53,459 bases of DNA from Lachnospiraceae bacterium. Its GTDB lineage: Bacteria > Bacillota > Clostridia > Lachnospirales > Lachnospiraceae. Where the stretch lies: contig JAFWCK010000073.1 of NCBI GenBank assembly GCA_017536965.1, forward strand, positions 1 through 53,459. Reading direction: 5' to 3'. Below the pieces are notes generated by a model. It saw only the letters and a list, made by a program, of their open reading frames with translations. It was not told the DNA's origin and made no database searches. The position numbers and the translations under genes were made by a program. Below are positions 1 through 8,709 of the stretch, piece by piece (position 1 is the stretch's first letter; each line of letters opens with the position of its first letter).

Positions 1-44
1 ATTTTAAGAAATTTCAGGGATGGTCTATACTGTTCAGTTATCAT
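1..44 (-). CDS. Start of an unidentified gene running off the left edge
   Basis: An ATG at 44 on the minus strand opens a reading frame (MITEQYRPSLKFLK) that stays open to the window edge. It is preceded by a weak AGAGG ribosome site five bases upstream and lies about 60 bases downstream of a strong sigma-A-like promoter. Only 14 codons are visible, so no family can be named. The promoter is the main support; the start codon itself is a guess. Confidence 0.35.
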   Translation of the reverse strand, partial: MITEQYRPSLKFLK

Positions 45-110
45 GGTGCCTCTTGCCACAGGGGTTTTCCCAGGGCATTCTGTTGCTGTTTTTTGTGGGA
101 CAGCTTGGAT

Positions 111-139
111 ATAATACCACCCGCTTTCCCTATTGTCAA
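111..139 (-). promoter_or_regulatory. Sigma-A type promoter firing off the left edge
   Basis: On the minus strand there is a perfect TTGACA at 139-134, a 17-base spacer and TATTAT at 116-111. It would start transcription near 104, towards the window edge, and so drives the partial gene at 1-44. Confidence 0.65.
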
Positions 140-283
140 TAACATTTTTTTAAGTTTTTTTTAAATCTTAAACGAATTATTTTGCATGCTGAAAACTTGT
201 GTTTTCTGCGTTTTTATGCCACTATATCTTGTGGTGTGAAGCGCTTAAAGCTTCTGCCCGTATGACAAAAACGGAGGATCCGT

Positions 284-1021
284 ATGACAAAAAAAACAGA
301 TTATTTTAATATCGATGACTTCCATGCTGCTCTGGACCAGAAGAATGCAGATGAACTTTGCCAGATGCTGCGCGGCGGTGCATTATATTATATAGAAGAA
401 TCAGATTCCATTTCCGTATTAAGAAAACTACTTCTGGTCCGGGATATGAAGGTCATGAATGAAGCCAGCCGGCACATCAACTACTTTCCGACGGAAATGT
501 TGGAAGAGATTGATCTGACTAATTTTAAATCCAGAGAATTTATAGGCCGCTTTCTATCCCGCTATATCAATAAGTTTTCTTATGACGAAAAAGATCATGC
601 AGAAACTCTGTTTGCGAAAGCGTGCATATGCGAGAGCCTTGACACAATTCGCTTTTTAATGAAAAAGGGACTGGCCGAAAGCCAGTACCCTCTCATCATT
701 TCATCTACGGAAAAAGTACGCCGCCTTCTTTCCGAAGTCAAGATCTCTGCCCTTTCAAATGACACTATCTCCACATTCTTCCTGGAGGCGGCTCTTACTG
801 ATTTTCCGGAAGATCGTATCTATGATCTTCTGAAATACAATTTTGATATTCTTGTTATCAATTCCGACGGCTTAAATGTTGTGGATGCCTTTCGCAAAGG
901 AATCGAAAACTATTCTTATCCGAAAAGCAAACAAGGCACGTTGGAACGACAGCATGATGAAGGCGGTTTGAAAGTTTTAGAAAAAATCTATACTCCTATC
1001 GCTGCGTCCAAAAATCACTGA
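284..1021 (+). CDS. Ankyrin-like hypothetical protein
   Basis: Hypothetical protein of 245 residues with no assigned function. It has no signal peptide or membrane segment, so it is probably cytoplasmic. The sequence is rich in short helices, and phrases such as DTIRFLMKKGLAESQY and RIYDLLKYNFDILVINSDGLNVVDAFRKG resemble degenerate ankyrin repeats, so a protein-binding role is possible but unproven. The start is supported by GGAGG directly upstream (272-278). A 14-base sequence around this start (280-293) is also present 22 bases upstream at 258-271 with its own out-of-frame ATG, a small tandem duplication. The gene converges with the DUF169 gene and overlaps its 3' end by seven bases. Confidence 0.75.
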   Translation: MTKKTDYFNIDDFHAALDQKNADELCQMLRGGALYYIEESDSISVLRKLLLVRDMKVMNEASRHINYFPTEMLEEIDLTNFKSREFIGRFLSRYINKFSYDEKDHAETLFAKACICESLDTIRFLMKKGLAESQYPLIISSTEKVRRLLSEVKISALSNDTISTFFLEAALTDFPEDRIYDLLKYNFDILVINSDGLNVVDAFRKGIENYSYPKSKQGTLERQHDEGGLKVLEKIYTPIAASKNH

Positions 1022-1857
1022 TCCTCCGTTTTTGCGCGCGGTGTTGTTTTTGCCTGCTTATCCCACTCTTCACCTGTTTCCATTCCCCATGCTTCAAAGA
1101 TGACATTGTAGAAGTACGGACGTGCAAAATCCTCTTTCATTGTCATATAGAAGGAATTCCGATCCTGTCCTCGTTTCGCCTGTACCTCCAAACCTTTCAG
1201 GAATTCTTCCTGACGCTGTGCAGGAACGCTTAAAATAATATCATCGTCCGGAGTTAAAGCACGCTCATACTCACCCGGATCAGGAAGTGTAATACGGTAA
1301 TTCTCTTCCTTTATCGCATTGATCACCGCATAGGTGCAGGAGTCTAAAGGTGTAAAGCTGCTTTCTATCATCTTATGGATCTGTGAATCAATCGCCATCA
1401 TAAGCACTCGCAGCTGATCATTCTTACAGTAAATCATGGTGACATCCGGCAGAAAATCCACCTGATCCAACGGTGCGATCACTGTTCCCTTAAACTCTCC
1501 GTAAGGAAGGCTTGGAAAACTGTCTACATATGCATCTGCCGATTCCATGCTGGTTCCCATGATCTTATGCATCGCACGGAAACCTTTCTTGGCAGTCTCA
1601 TTATCAATCAGTCCATAAGTAATGATCGGATTCCAGCACCAGTGATCCTCCAGCTCCATGTAAATAACCTTCCTCTGACGGCGTGCAAAAGCAAAGGCCT
1701 GACACAGTGCAATATGATGGCCCATATCTTTGAGCGGACGCACAGCATCTTCCGGGATTTCTGAATCCTCCCGGATCATCTTAACTGCAACAGCCGGATA
1801 CCGCAGCCCGACCACTTTTTCCATCAGTTCCTGAATCTTCTTGTTCTGTTCTAACAT
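1015..1857 (-). CDS. DUF169 family protein
   Basis: Protein of 280 residues recognised as DUF169 (COG2043), a family of unknown biochemical function that is common in anaerobes and archaea. Typical family features are the N-terminal VGLRYPAVAVKM phrase, a conserved Cys in HHIALCQAFAFARR, and the central phrase KGTVIAPLDQVDFLPDVTM. No signal peptide is present. A GGGGG ribosome site precedes the ATG. It is the last gene of a three-gene minus-strand unit (CE2-type esterase, DUF6472, DUF169). Family assignment is firm; function is unknown. A metal- or cofactor-linked role is sometimes suspected for the family, but nothing here proves it. Confidence 0.85.
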   Translation of the reverse strand: MLEQNKKIQELMEKVVGLRYPAVAVKMIREDSEIPEDAVRPLKDMGHHIALCQAFAFARRQRKVIYMELEDHWCWNPIITYGLIDNETAKKGFRAMHKIMGTSMESADAYVDSFPSLPYGEFKGTVIAPLDQVDFLPDVTMIYCKNDQLRVLMMAIDSQIHKMIESSFTPLDSCTYAVINAIKEENYRITLPDPGEYERALTPDDDIILSVPAQRQEEFLKGLEVQAKRGQDRNSFYMTMKEDFARPYFYNVIFEAWGMETGEEWDKQAKTTPRAKTEDQ

Positions 1858-1888
1858 GTTGTATCCCCCTTTAGTTTTATGTCTTTTG

Positions 1889-2053
1889 TTACATCTGCTT
1901 TCTTACAGTTTTATACTCGTCTCCGTCCCGCCAGAACGGGCATTCCTGATGCTGCATCATCCGGGCGTAGTCATCCTCGTCCATATCGACGCTGCAGTAA
2001 TAATCATCGTATTCTTCGTCGTATTCATAAAAAAGACAGGTGTCGCAGTTCAT
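1889..2053 (-). CDS. DUF6472 small Cys-rich protein
   Basis: A 54-residue ORF that size-limited gene calling can miss. The product starts MNCDTCLFYEYDEEYDDYYC and ends DGDEYKTVRKQM. It has a CxxC at the N terminus, a further Cys at residue 20 and a CP pair (residues 38-39) ahead of the acidic tail, the pattern of the DUF6472 family common in Lachnospiraceae. Four Cys residues with many Asp/Glu suggest a small metal-binding protein, which is inference. The start lies three bases after the stop of the upstream esterase gene, with AGGA inside that gene's 3' end, so translation is probably coupled. It is followed by the DUF169 gene after 31 bases. Confidence 0.85.
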   Translation of the reverse strand: MNCDTCLFYEYDEEYDDYYCSVDMDEDDYARMMQHQECPFWRDGDEYKTVRKQM

Positions 2054-2056
2054 CGT

Positions 2057-3145
2057 TTATCCTATAAATTTCTGAATATATTTAACCAGTTCTTTCGCCA
2101 TACGGTTATGGGTTTTTTGAGATGGATGTCCCCCGCCGCCATGACCTTCGAACATAACGTTGATTGGCACAAACTCAAAGGCACGGATCTTTTCATCGCC
2201 TGTTTCTGCGCGGAACTCATCCACTGCTTCTTTGATAAGAAAGTAGAGATAATAATCCATGGAGCCCAGACCAAAGAGGATCCAGGTATCCGGTCCGTTC
2301 AGATTTCTTACCATCTTGATAAAACGTCTGCAGCCTTCATAAAACCACTTCTCATTTTCTTCAATCGTATCAAACTCTTTATAAAACCGGATGGCATTTC
2401 CATCATTAGTTCCCAGGTTAATGACAACAATATCCTGCGGGTTCGCTTTAAAATCCCAAAGAGCAGGCTTTTCCTCGCGGCGGCTGTCATAAGGCTCATC
2501 CGTATATTGATAAATCTCATCCATGGCATGCTGATCGAACATCGGATACTTTGGACGTGTTACGCAGATGCCTGATTCAGAAATAATGCTGAATTCATAA
2601 CCAAGTTCCCGTGCCGCCATTGCTCCGTAGGAGGTCCACCCGTTTTCTTCCATTGTCTTAAATACCATGGAGTTATCCGGCGCTTCATTACCAAAGCCGC
2701 AGGAAATGGAATCGCCAACGATCTCGATCTTTTTTAGATTCTTTTCTTCCGGCCTGAAAAACTCTCCATCCGTCTCGACTTCTAAAACGCCCAGCTTACC
2801 CTTGGAGTTTTCTGACAATTTGACAAAACGGATCTCCTGGCGTTTCTTTTCTGCGCATTCCCAAAGGGTGACCCATTCCGCCTCTTCGTTGCGGCATTCC
2901 GTTCGACCGACTAATTCACCATCCACCACGGCGCCAATGCAAGGCCAGTCAGGTGGTGCTGGAGGGAAGTTCGGCATTTCCGGCATCAGGTCATACATTG
3001 CCACCACTTTTACTTTCAGATAGGATCCTTCTACACCCACAGTGAAACCGGAGCATGTCCAGTTGCAGAACAACGCTTCTTTCTTATCATCATAGATCGT
3101 GCGCCCATGTATCTGAAGCATAGGCATCAGTTCCAGAATCTTCAT
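2057..3145 (-). CDS. CE2-like GDSL/SGNH esterase
   Basis: Protein of 362 residues with the two-domain layout of family CE2 carbohydrate esterases: an N-terminal beta-rich domain (about residues 1-125) followed by an SGNH hydrolase domain. Block I is IVGDSISCGFG (nucleophile Ser), block III is INLGTNDGN, and the C-terminal catalytic Asp/His region is GHGGGGHPSQKTHNRMA. CE2 enzymes remove acetyl groups from plant polysaccharides and oligosaccharides. This copy has no signal peptide, so it should act on imported oligosaccharides in the cytoplasm. A GGGGGTG ribosome site precedes the ATG. It is the first gene of a unit with DUF6472 and DUF169. The exact substrate is not visible. Confidence 0.85.
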   Translation of the reverse strand: MKILELMPMLQIHGRTIYDDKKEALFCNWTCSGFTVGVEGSYLKVKVVAMYDLMPEMPNFPPAPPDWPCIGAVVDGELVGRTECRNEEAEWVTLWECAEKKRQEIRFVKLSENSKGKLGVLEVETDGEFFRPEEKNLKKIEIVGDSISCGFGNEAPDNSMVFKTMEENGWTSYGAMAARELGYEFSIISESGICVTRPKYPMFDQHAMDEIYQYTDEPYDSRREEKPALWDFKANPQDIVVINLGTNDGNAIRFYKEFDTIEENEKWFYEGCRRFIKMVRNLNGPDTWILFGLGSMDYYLYFLIKEAVDEFRAETGDEKIRAFEFVPINVMFEGHGGGGHPSQKTHNRMAKELVKYIQKFIG

Positions 3146-3212
3146 TGCTTACAACACCCCCTTTTTGTTATTATACATTATAATCAGTAAACAGGATAAA
3201 AGGAATCATAGA

Positions 3213-3494
3213 ATGACAGATATTCATGCAGAATGGCAGCGAGCAAGATATCAGCTCGTAGAAGAAATAAAAAAGCTGGGCTTTCCGGAGGAACTTGGTG
3301 ATGCGGCCGCCAGGAATCTTGGGAGTCCAAAGGCTATGTACCGAATGATCAGTTATCTGCAAAATGTGAGGCCAAAAAAAGCGGAGCTTATTGTGGATGA
3401 AATGCTGGCGATCTGCAGCGAAATTGAAGAATGGAAAAAGAAAAAAGAAAGCCAGGCTGCAAACGCTAAATATAATGAATACCTCAATTCGTAG
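3213..3494 (+). CDS. Conserved small helical protein
   Basis: Protein of 93 residues, hydrophilic and probably all helical. It contains LGFPEELGDAAARNLGSP and ends with a Lys/Glu-rich stretch. I recognise the type as a conserved hypothetical of Lachnospiraceae but know no function. The ATG at 3213 is preferred over upstream in-frame codons because AAAGGAA lies just ahead of it. It sits 15 bases upstream of the GNAT gene, which has its own AGGAGG site, so the two are probably co-transcribed. The upstream intergenic region is shared with the divergent esterase gene and carries TATAAT-like hexamers on both strands. Confidence 0.75.
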   Translation: MTDIHAEWQRARYQLVEEIKKLGFPEELGDAAARNLGSPKAMYRMISYLQNVRPKKAELIVDEMLAICSEIEEWKKKKESQAANAKYNEYLNS

Positions 3495-3509
3495 TTAGGA
3501 GGAAAAGCA

Positions 3510-4256
3510 ATGATTGATAGAATGCGGATCCCGTTTTTAAGCATGACAGATATGTTCCGGGAAATCAGTGAACAGCTGGGTGGGAAAATAATCGATCACG
3601 AAGGGCGCTATATTACATATGCCTCTCCAAGTTTTCTTTATGCCCGTAATTTTATTCTGGACGCAAAGGAAAGTGAAATCGATCCTATCCTGAAAGAAAT
3701 ACACGATAATCTTTCCAAAGGGCTTCCGGGCGGAGTCAGCTTTATCAAAGAGCTTGCCCCGGAAAACATTGAAGAACTATTTGCACAGAACGACTTTGTT
3801 CCATTCATCAGTCAGACCGGAATGATTTTTGATCTGGCAAATGGATTCTCAGACGAGATCGATCCGAGTATCGCGTACATGACTGACGACCAAATGGGTA
3901 AATGGAGCATTGCTGTTTCAGAAGGCTTTCCAAAACCGATGGAAGATGCTCCGTTTATCGCATTAAAAAAGTGTGATAATGTCCTCACTTACGGATATAT
4001 GGATGGCGACGAAATTGGTTCTACCGGTATGCTGTTAATGCACCCGGAGTATTCCGGCATTCACGAAATTTCTACCGTGCCTCCTTATCGCAACAAAGGA
4101 CAGGCGACAGCAATCATTATACGCATGCTGCAGGATCTGAAACAGCGAGGATTTTCTTCCGTTTCTCTTCAGGCCTCAGACGCGGGACGCGATTATGTGT
4201 ATGCCCCGCTTGGTTTCGAGTCAGTGTGCACAATTCCAACCTTTATTCCTGCATAA
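3510..4256 (+). CDS. GNAT family N-acetyltransferase
   Basis: Protein of 248 residues. The C-terminal half is a GNAT domain: the acetyl-CoA pyrophosphate-binding motif is in EISTVPPYRNKGQATAIIIRML (R-x-x-G-x-A), preceded by a beta4 strand containing GSTGMLLMHPEYSG and followed by the strand SVSLQASDAGRDYVYAPLGFES. The N-terminal half resembles a degenerate second GNAT fold, as in two-domain acetyltransferases. The acceptor substrate cannot be deduced. Start ATG follows AGGAGG. The gene is second in a plus-strand pair and runs into a bidirectional terminator shared with the ABC permease gene. Confidence 0.85.
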   Translation: MIDRMRIPFLSMTDMFREISEQLGGKIIDHEGRYITYASPSFLYARNFILDAKESEIDPILKEIHDNLSKGLPGGVSFIKELAPENIEELFAQNDFVPFISQTGMIFDLANGFSDEIDPSIAYMTDDQMGKWSIAVSEGFPKPMEDAPFIALKKCDNVLTYGYMDGDEIGSTGMLLMHPEYSGIHEISTVPPYRNKGQATAIIIRMLQDLKQRGFSSVSLQASDAGRDYVYAPLGFESVCTIPTFIPA

Positions 4257-4280
4257 CAAAAAACCTTTTTTTCATACTAG

Positions 4281-4310
4281 AAAAAGCCTGCATCAAGCAG
4301 GCCTTTTCTA
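4281..4310. terminator. Bidirectional rho-independent terminator
   Basis: A near-perfect hairpin (AAAAAGCCTGC, five-base loop, GCAGGCCTTTT) is flanked by A- and T-runs on both sides. It lies between the convergent GNAT gene and the ABC permease gene, so it can end both transcripts. Confidence 0.8.
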
Positions 4311-4343
4311 TAAAAGGAAAAAGTATGAAAAGTGAAAGGTTTA

Positions 4344-5387
4344 TTATTGTGCAGCTACTTTGGGTGCGGCACCACTGACTTTCTTTGCCGCATTGATTGC
4401 TGCTCTTGTCTGCAATGTATCTAAAGTTACGGCTGCCAGAAGGACTACACCAAGAGCCACATACTGCCAGTATTGGTTAATATTCAGGAAGTTCATTCCC
4501 TGGTTCAGTACTGCAATGATGAGAACACCGACAACCATATTGCTCATCTTTCCGCCGCCGCCGCCCATCTTGACACCGCCTAACATAGCTCCTGCCATGA
4601 CAGTAAATTCTGCGCCGATACCCATTGAGTTTGCGGCAGAACCAATTTTACCGATGTTGACGATCTGTGCGATTCCAAAGAAGAGACCTGCGAGGGCAAA
4701 AACTGCAATTCGCATTTTCGCAACTGAAACGCCCGAAAGAGCAACTGCATCCGGATTGGAACCTAATGCATATACATTTCGTCCGAAATGGGTCTTATTC
4801 AGGATCAGCGATCCGATAACGACCATAACGATCATTACAATAACGCCGGATTTCAGATAACTGTTTCCAAAAAACGGGATATTCGCTCCACCAAAAAACT
4901 TAAACATGCTGGAAAGACCTTTGTATGTGTGTGAAACGCCGCCGGAAAGCAGATATGTAGCACCATTTAATATGTACTGCGTTGCAAGTGTTATGACAAA
5001 CGGGAACACCTGCAGCCATGCGTACATAACACCGTTAAAGCCAGAAAGAACAACTGCCAGCGCGATTCCGACTAATGCGGTCAGGATAAACAATGTGCTT
5101 CCTCCGCCGGAATCGCCCCCATCAACAAGGGCCATTACAATACCTACTGTAGATAACAGATATCCGGTAGATAAATCCATGGCTCCGCCCAGCATAATAA
5201 AGGTGATGCCAATACCTGTAATAACTAGGTACGCATTTTGTCCCAGGATATTCATGAGATTAGCCATGCTCAAAAACTGCCGTCCCGTTACGATCGGGCA
5301 GATAACGCCGAAGGCGATCAGAAGCACGACGAGAACGATCAACATGATATATTCCTGAATATAATCTGATATTTTCTTCTTTTGCAT
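4344..5387 (-). CDS. Ribose-type ABC transporter permease
   Basis: Integral membrane protein of 347 residues belonging to the branched-chain/RbsC-like permease family (BPD_transp_2). The family's cytoplasmic signature is present as ALGSNPDAVALSGVSVAKMRI. A glycine-rich stretch (GGVKMGGGGGKMSNM) precedes the last membrane segments. About eight to ten hydrophobic segments are visible. The start MQKKKISDY at 5387 is chosen because AAAAGGAGAAGAG sits just upstream; longer versions would overlap the ATPase gene. The gene starts 13 bases after the ATPase stop. It forms the membrane channel for import of the ligand bound by the lipoprotein at 6994-8190; the ligand may be a sugar or a sugar-like aromatic glycoside (inference). 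Confidence 0.9.
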   Translation of the reverse strand: MQKKKISDYIQEYIMLIVLVVLLIAFGVICPIVTGRQFLSMANLMNILGQNAYLVITGIGITFIMLGGAMDLSTGYLLSTVGIVMALVDGGDSGGGSTLFILTALVGIALAVVLSGFNGVMYAWLQVFPFVITLATQYILNGATYLLSGGVSHTYKGLSSMFKFFGGANIPFFGNSYLKSGVIVMIVMVVIGSLILNKTHFGRNVYALGSNPDAVALSGVSVAKMRIAVFALAGLFFGIAQIVNIGKIGSAANSMGIGAEFTVMAGAMLGGVKMGGGGGKMSNMVVGVLIIAVLNQGMNFLNINQYWQYVALGVVLLAAVTLDTLQTRAAINAAKKVSGAAPKVAAQ

Positions 5388-5400
5388 TTCTCTTCTCCTT

Positions 5401-6906
5401 TTAGTTTTCAGCAGCACCACCGGTCGATGCCATATCCAGAATCCTCTCTTGCGAGAACTCATCTTTTGTCAGTTCTCCAGCCAGACAACGTTCCCCGAAC
5501 ACGACTATACGGTCTGACATTCCAAGAAGCTCTTCCATATCCGATGTCACCATGATCACACACTTGCCTTCTTCACACATCTGATTCATCAGCTCGTATA
5601 TTTCATACTTGGCTCCGACGTCGATGCCTCTGGTCGGTTCATCAAAGATGATGATATCTGCTTTTGTAGCCAGGGCCTTTCCGACAACAACCTTCTGCTG
5701 ATTTCCGCCGGAAAGGGTCATGACTTTTGTCCGTTCAAGCGAAGGTGCTTTGATGCGCATGGCATCTCCATAAAAACTCGCAATTTCCTTTTCCTTCTTT
5801 TTATTGACAAAGCCGCCTTTCGAAATATCTCCAAGAACGTTATAAACAAGATTCCAGGAAATTGTTTCCATCAAAAAGCATCCTTCCCGTTTCCGGTCCT
5901 CTGGTATCAGGCAAATTCCGTATTTATGCAGAGCGTCCTTTGGTGAGCGGATATTGACTTCCTTCCCATTTACGAGAACGCTTCCCCACTGTTTCTTTTC
6001 TGCGCCGTATACGACCTTCATGATTTCGGTTCGTCCTGCGCCGACAAGTCCGGCAATCCCTAATACTTCCCCTTTGTGTGCTTTAAAAGAAATGTTCTTT
6101 ACTTTATTTCCTGTGAGGTTTTTCAGTTCCAGCGCAGTCTCACCGATCTGCGCGTGCCGCGGCGGGAACGTTGCTGTCATTTCCCGGCCGACCATATATT
6201 TGATCAACTCCGCACGATTTGTTTCTTTCGTCATTACCGTCGTAATATATACACCATCTCGGAGGATTGAAACTCTGTCTGAAAGCTCAAAGATCTCATC
6301 CAGACGATGTGAAATAAAGATGATGGCAACTCCTTCGCTGCGAAGCTTATTTACGATTTTGAATAAGATTTCTACCTCTGCGATAGAAAGTGGTGCAGTC
6401 GGCTCATCCAGAATGAGCACTCTGCATTTTTTAGAAACTGCTTTGGCAATTTCCACGATCTGCATATGTCCCGGTGTCAGATCCCTTACAAGTGTTCTTG
6501 GATTGATATCCACACCGAAATCATCAAAGATCTCCTTCGCGATCTTGTTCATCTGTTTCTGATTAACAAATTTTCCGAGTTTTTCTCCGTAACAGATGTT
6601 TTCTGCTGCGCTCAATACATCGATCAGATTGAATTCCTGATAAATACATTCAATACCATGTTTTCTGGAAAGTGCAGGTGTCATGGCTGAATATGTTTCT
6701 CCATCGATCGTGATCGTTCCGCCGTCAGGCGCATGTGCTCCGGTGATCGTCTTAATAAAAGTCGACTTTCCAGCTCCGTTTTCCCCAATCAAAGCATGGA
6801 CTTCACCCGGATAAAAATCGATTGATACATTATCTAATGCCACAACACCCGGGAATATCTTTCTGATCCCCTTAAGAGATAATGCCGGTTTTTTCTCCTC
6901 TGCCAT
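5401..6906 (-). CDS. Ribose-type ABC transporter double ATPase
   Basis: Protein of 501 residues with two fused ABC domains, as in RbsA/MglA. The first has Walker A GENGAGKST at residues 41-49 and LILDEPTAPLS as Walker B. The second has the degenerate Walker A GLVGAGRTE typical of this family, then LSGGNQQKV signature and FDEPTRGIDVG. It energises the permease encoded directly downstream. The start MAEEKKPALSL is selected because homologous ATPases begin there and AGGAAAGGG lies upstream; an in-frame ATG 84 bases earlier would add an unlikely extension. It is the fifth gene of the six-gene operon. Confidence 0.92.
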   Translation of the reverse strand: MAEEKKPALSLKGIRKIFPGVVALDNVSIDFYPGEVHALIGENGAGKSTFIKTITGAHAPDGGTITIDGETYSAMTPALSRKHGIECIYQEFNLIDVLSAAENICYGEKLGKFVNQKQMNKIAKEIFDDFGVDINPRTLVRDLTPGHMQIVEIAKAVSKKCRVLILDEPTAPLSIAEVEILFKIVNKLRSEGVAIIFISHRLDEIFELSDRVSILRDGVYITTVMTKETNRAELIKYMVGREMTATFPPRHAQIGETALELKNLTGNKVKNISFKAHKGEVLGIAGLVGAGRTEIMKVVYGAEKKQWGSVLVNGKEVNIRSPKDALHKYGICLIPEDRKREGCFLMETISWNLVYNVLGDISKGGFVNKKKEKEIASFYGDAMRIKAPSLERTKVMTLSGGNQQKVVVGKALATKADIIIFDEPTRGIDVGAKYEIYELMNQMCEEGKCVIMVTSDMEELLGMSDRIVVFGERCLAGELTKDEFSQERILDMASTGGAAEN

Positions 6907-6993
6907 AATCTGCAAACCCTTTCCTAACTGCCTGTTTCTGTGTCCGGTTTTTCCGGAGGCGGCTAAAAGCACGCCCCCGGAAATGATCATTGA

Positions 6994-8190
6994 TTAATAT
7001 AAGAAGTTCGGTACTTCGTACTTTTCACATGGATTGGCTTCGCCCTGCTGCCAAAGTTTTTCCAATCCGTATACGTTTGTAGCTGAGATATCATCAAAGT
7101 AAGCCTCGCCATAGTTCCACTTATAGGAACCTTCGCCACATACACCCAGAAGGATCTTTGCCAGTTTCTCGCCTGTCGGTGAGTAAGCATGTGCACCAGA
7201 CGGATCATATTTCTGCTGTTCTTCTTCTGTTGCAGTTGCGCCGTAGCTGGAGTAACCCTTAATTGCATTTGCAGAATGATCTGCTGCAACCTCAGCATAC
7301 ATAGCCTGGAATGTCGGGTCCTCTGAATAGCATGGGAATACTGCGAAGTCAGCAAGGTCTAATCCCTTCTGTGCTGCAAAGTCAGCGATTGCAGATGCTG
7401 CGCCGATTGCTTCATCCGGCTCATAAGCGATAAAGATACGGCAGTCCGGATGTGCTGCAAGAACAGCCTGTGCATTGTTGTATGCATCCTGCTGTGCAGA
7501 GTTGCCATATGCCTGTGTTGTGGAAACGCATTCTAATACGTCTGATTCAGCAAGTGTGCCAACGATAGCGTTAGAACGATAAATACCATCTGTGATATCC
7601 AGATAATAATCGACTGCGACTTCATATTTTCCGTTTGCGTTCTTCGGAATATTACCGCCTTCTGCTACTCTCTTTTCTGCCCAGTCTTCAGCTGCTTCCA
7701 CAGCAAACATACCTGTGATCGAGTATTTTGTTGCAATGTATCCAGCGATTTCGTAATCCGGAGCCGCACCTAAAAAGTCAACTGCGATACCTGCTTTTCT
7801 TGCCTGCTCACAGACATCCTCCAGCATCGGAGTGTCCATAGCTGCGATCATAAGTGCTCCAACGTTTCCTGCTGCAATTGCATCTTCAACAAAAGTTACC
7901 TGGTTAGCCGGATTTCCTTCTGCATCCTTAGGCACATATTTCCAGCCTTCCTGTTCCATGACCCATCCCATGGAATCAGCATGCATCATCAGTCCAGGGA
8001 CGCCAGTTGTAGGCAGGATTGCCCAAACTTCCTTCTGTCCGTTCCATGTGAATGCGCTGTCTGCTGCAGGTGCTGCAGAAGAACCTGATCCTGCAGGTGC
8101 CGGAGTATCTCCACCGGATTTTCCGCAGGCTGCAAGTGCAAATACCATTGCTGCTGCCAATGCGATTGCCAAAATTTTCTTGATTTTCAT
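6994..8190 (-). CDS. ABC transporter substrate-binding lipoprotein
   Basis: Protein of 398 residues with a lipoprotein signal peptide ending in LAAC (lipid-modified Cys22), so it is anchored outside the membrane. The mature part is a type-1 periplasmic binding fold of the RbsB kind: a first strand EVWAILPTTGVPG, later FVEDAIAAGNVGALMIAA, and a hinge region around IFIAYEPDEAIGAASAIADFA. Such proteins capture sugars or related ligands for import. Tryptophan- and tyrosine-rich stretches fit stacking with a ring. A GGAGGG ribosome site precedes the start. It is followed by the ATPase and permease genes, completing the importer. The ligand is unknown. Confidence 0.9.
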   Translation of the reverse strand: MKIKKILAIALAAAMVFALAACGKSGGDTPAPAGSGSSAAPAADSAFTWNGQKEVWAILPTTGVPGLMMHADSMGWVMEQEGWKYVPKDAEGNPANQVTFVEDAIAAGNVGALMIAAMDTPMLEDVCEQARKAGIAVDFLGAAPDYEIAGYIATKYSITGMFAVEAAEDWAEKRVAEGGNIPKNANGKYEVAVDYYLDITDGIYRSNAIVGTLAESDVLECVSTTQAYGNSAQQDAYNNAQAVLAAHPDCRIFIAYEPDEAIGAASAIADFAAQKGLDLADFAVFPCYSEDPTFQAMYAEVAADHSANAIKGYSSYGATATEEEQQKYDPSGAHAYSPTGEKLAKILLGVCGEGSYKWNYGEAYFDDISATNVYGLEKLWQQGEANPCEKYEVPNFLY

Positions 8191-8247
8191 ATTTCCCTCC
8201 TGTTCATTCTCTGATAAATGATGTTTCAATCATTTTTGATAACTTTT

Positions 8248-8661
8248 TTATTCCGGCTTCTGAATCAATTCGATCAAAACGCCGTTGCAATCATGGATAA
8301 ACATGACTCTGTCATCACCCATGTTGACTTCATGAACAATTTCTACGCCTTCTTTTTGGAATCTTTCCTTGATATCGTCAAAGCTGTCGATCGCAAAACA
8401 AACATGCTTTGTTCCTACCGTTTGCAGATCCGTATTTGGCAGAAGCCTGTCTTCCGGAATCTTTTTAGGCTCATCATATTCGAAAAGCTCGATCTGATAC
8501 CCGTTCCATTCAATGAAAGCAAGCTTTGCCTTCAGCGGCGGAGCGTAGAAAGGTCCTTCCACCAGTTCAAACCCCAGTTCTTTTCTGTACCATTCAATCG
8601 ATTCCTCGATGTTGTAAGTACTGATACCGGTGTGTAAAACCTTTGTCAGTTTTCCTCCCAT
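8248..8661 (-). CDS. VOC superfamily (glyoxalase-like) protein
   Basis: Protein of 137 residues, the length of a single two-module VOC fold. Metal-binding positions are visible: His in LHTGISTYNI, Glu in QIELFEYDE, His in GTKHVCFAID and Glu in NGVLIELIQ. Family members include methylmalonyl-CoA epimerase, glyoxalase I and ring-cleaving dioxygenases. In an anaerobe an isomerase/epimerase or lyase role is more likely than an oxygenase (inference). Start follows AAAGGAG. It sits in the operon between the SGNH-like protein and the importer, and may convert the imported compound. Confidence 0.85.
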   Translation of the reverse strand: MGGKLTKVLHTGISTYNIEESIEWYRKELGFELVEGPFYAPPLKAKLAFIEWNGYQIELFEYDEPKKIPEDRLLPNTDLQTVGTKHVCFAIDSFDDIKERFQKEGVEIVHEVNMGDDRVMFIHDCNGVLIELIQKPE

Positions 8662-8709
8662 TTTTTCTCCTTTCCGGCAGAGAGCTGCCTCATTTTTTAT
8701 TGTTGATTA

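Noticed and set aside
1841-2575. Plus-strand ORF of 244 codons
   Set aside because: It is antisense to the CE2-type esterase, DUF6472 and the 5' end of the DUF169 gene, all of which have family motifs and ribosome sites.
5388-5462. Longer start for the ABC permease
   Set aside because: It would overlap the ATPase gene by 62 bases, while the start at 5387 has a good ribosome site and the normal family N terminus.
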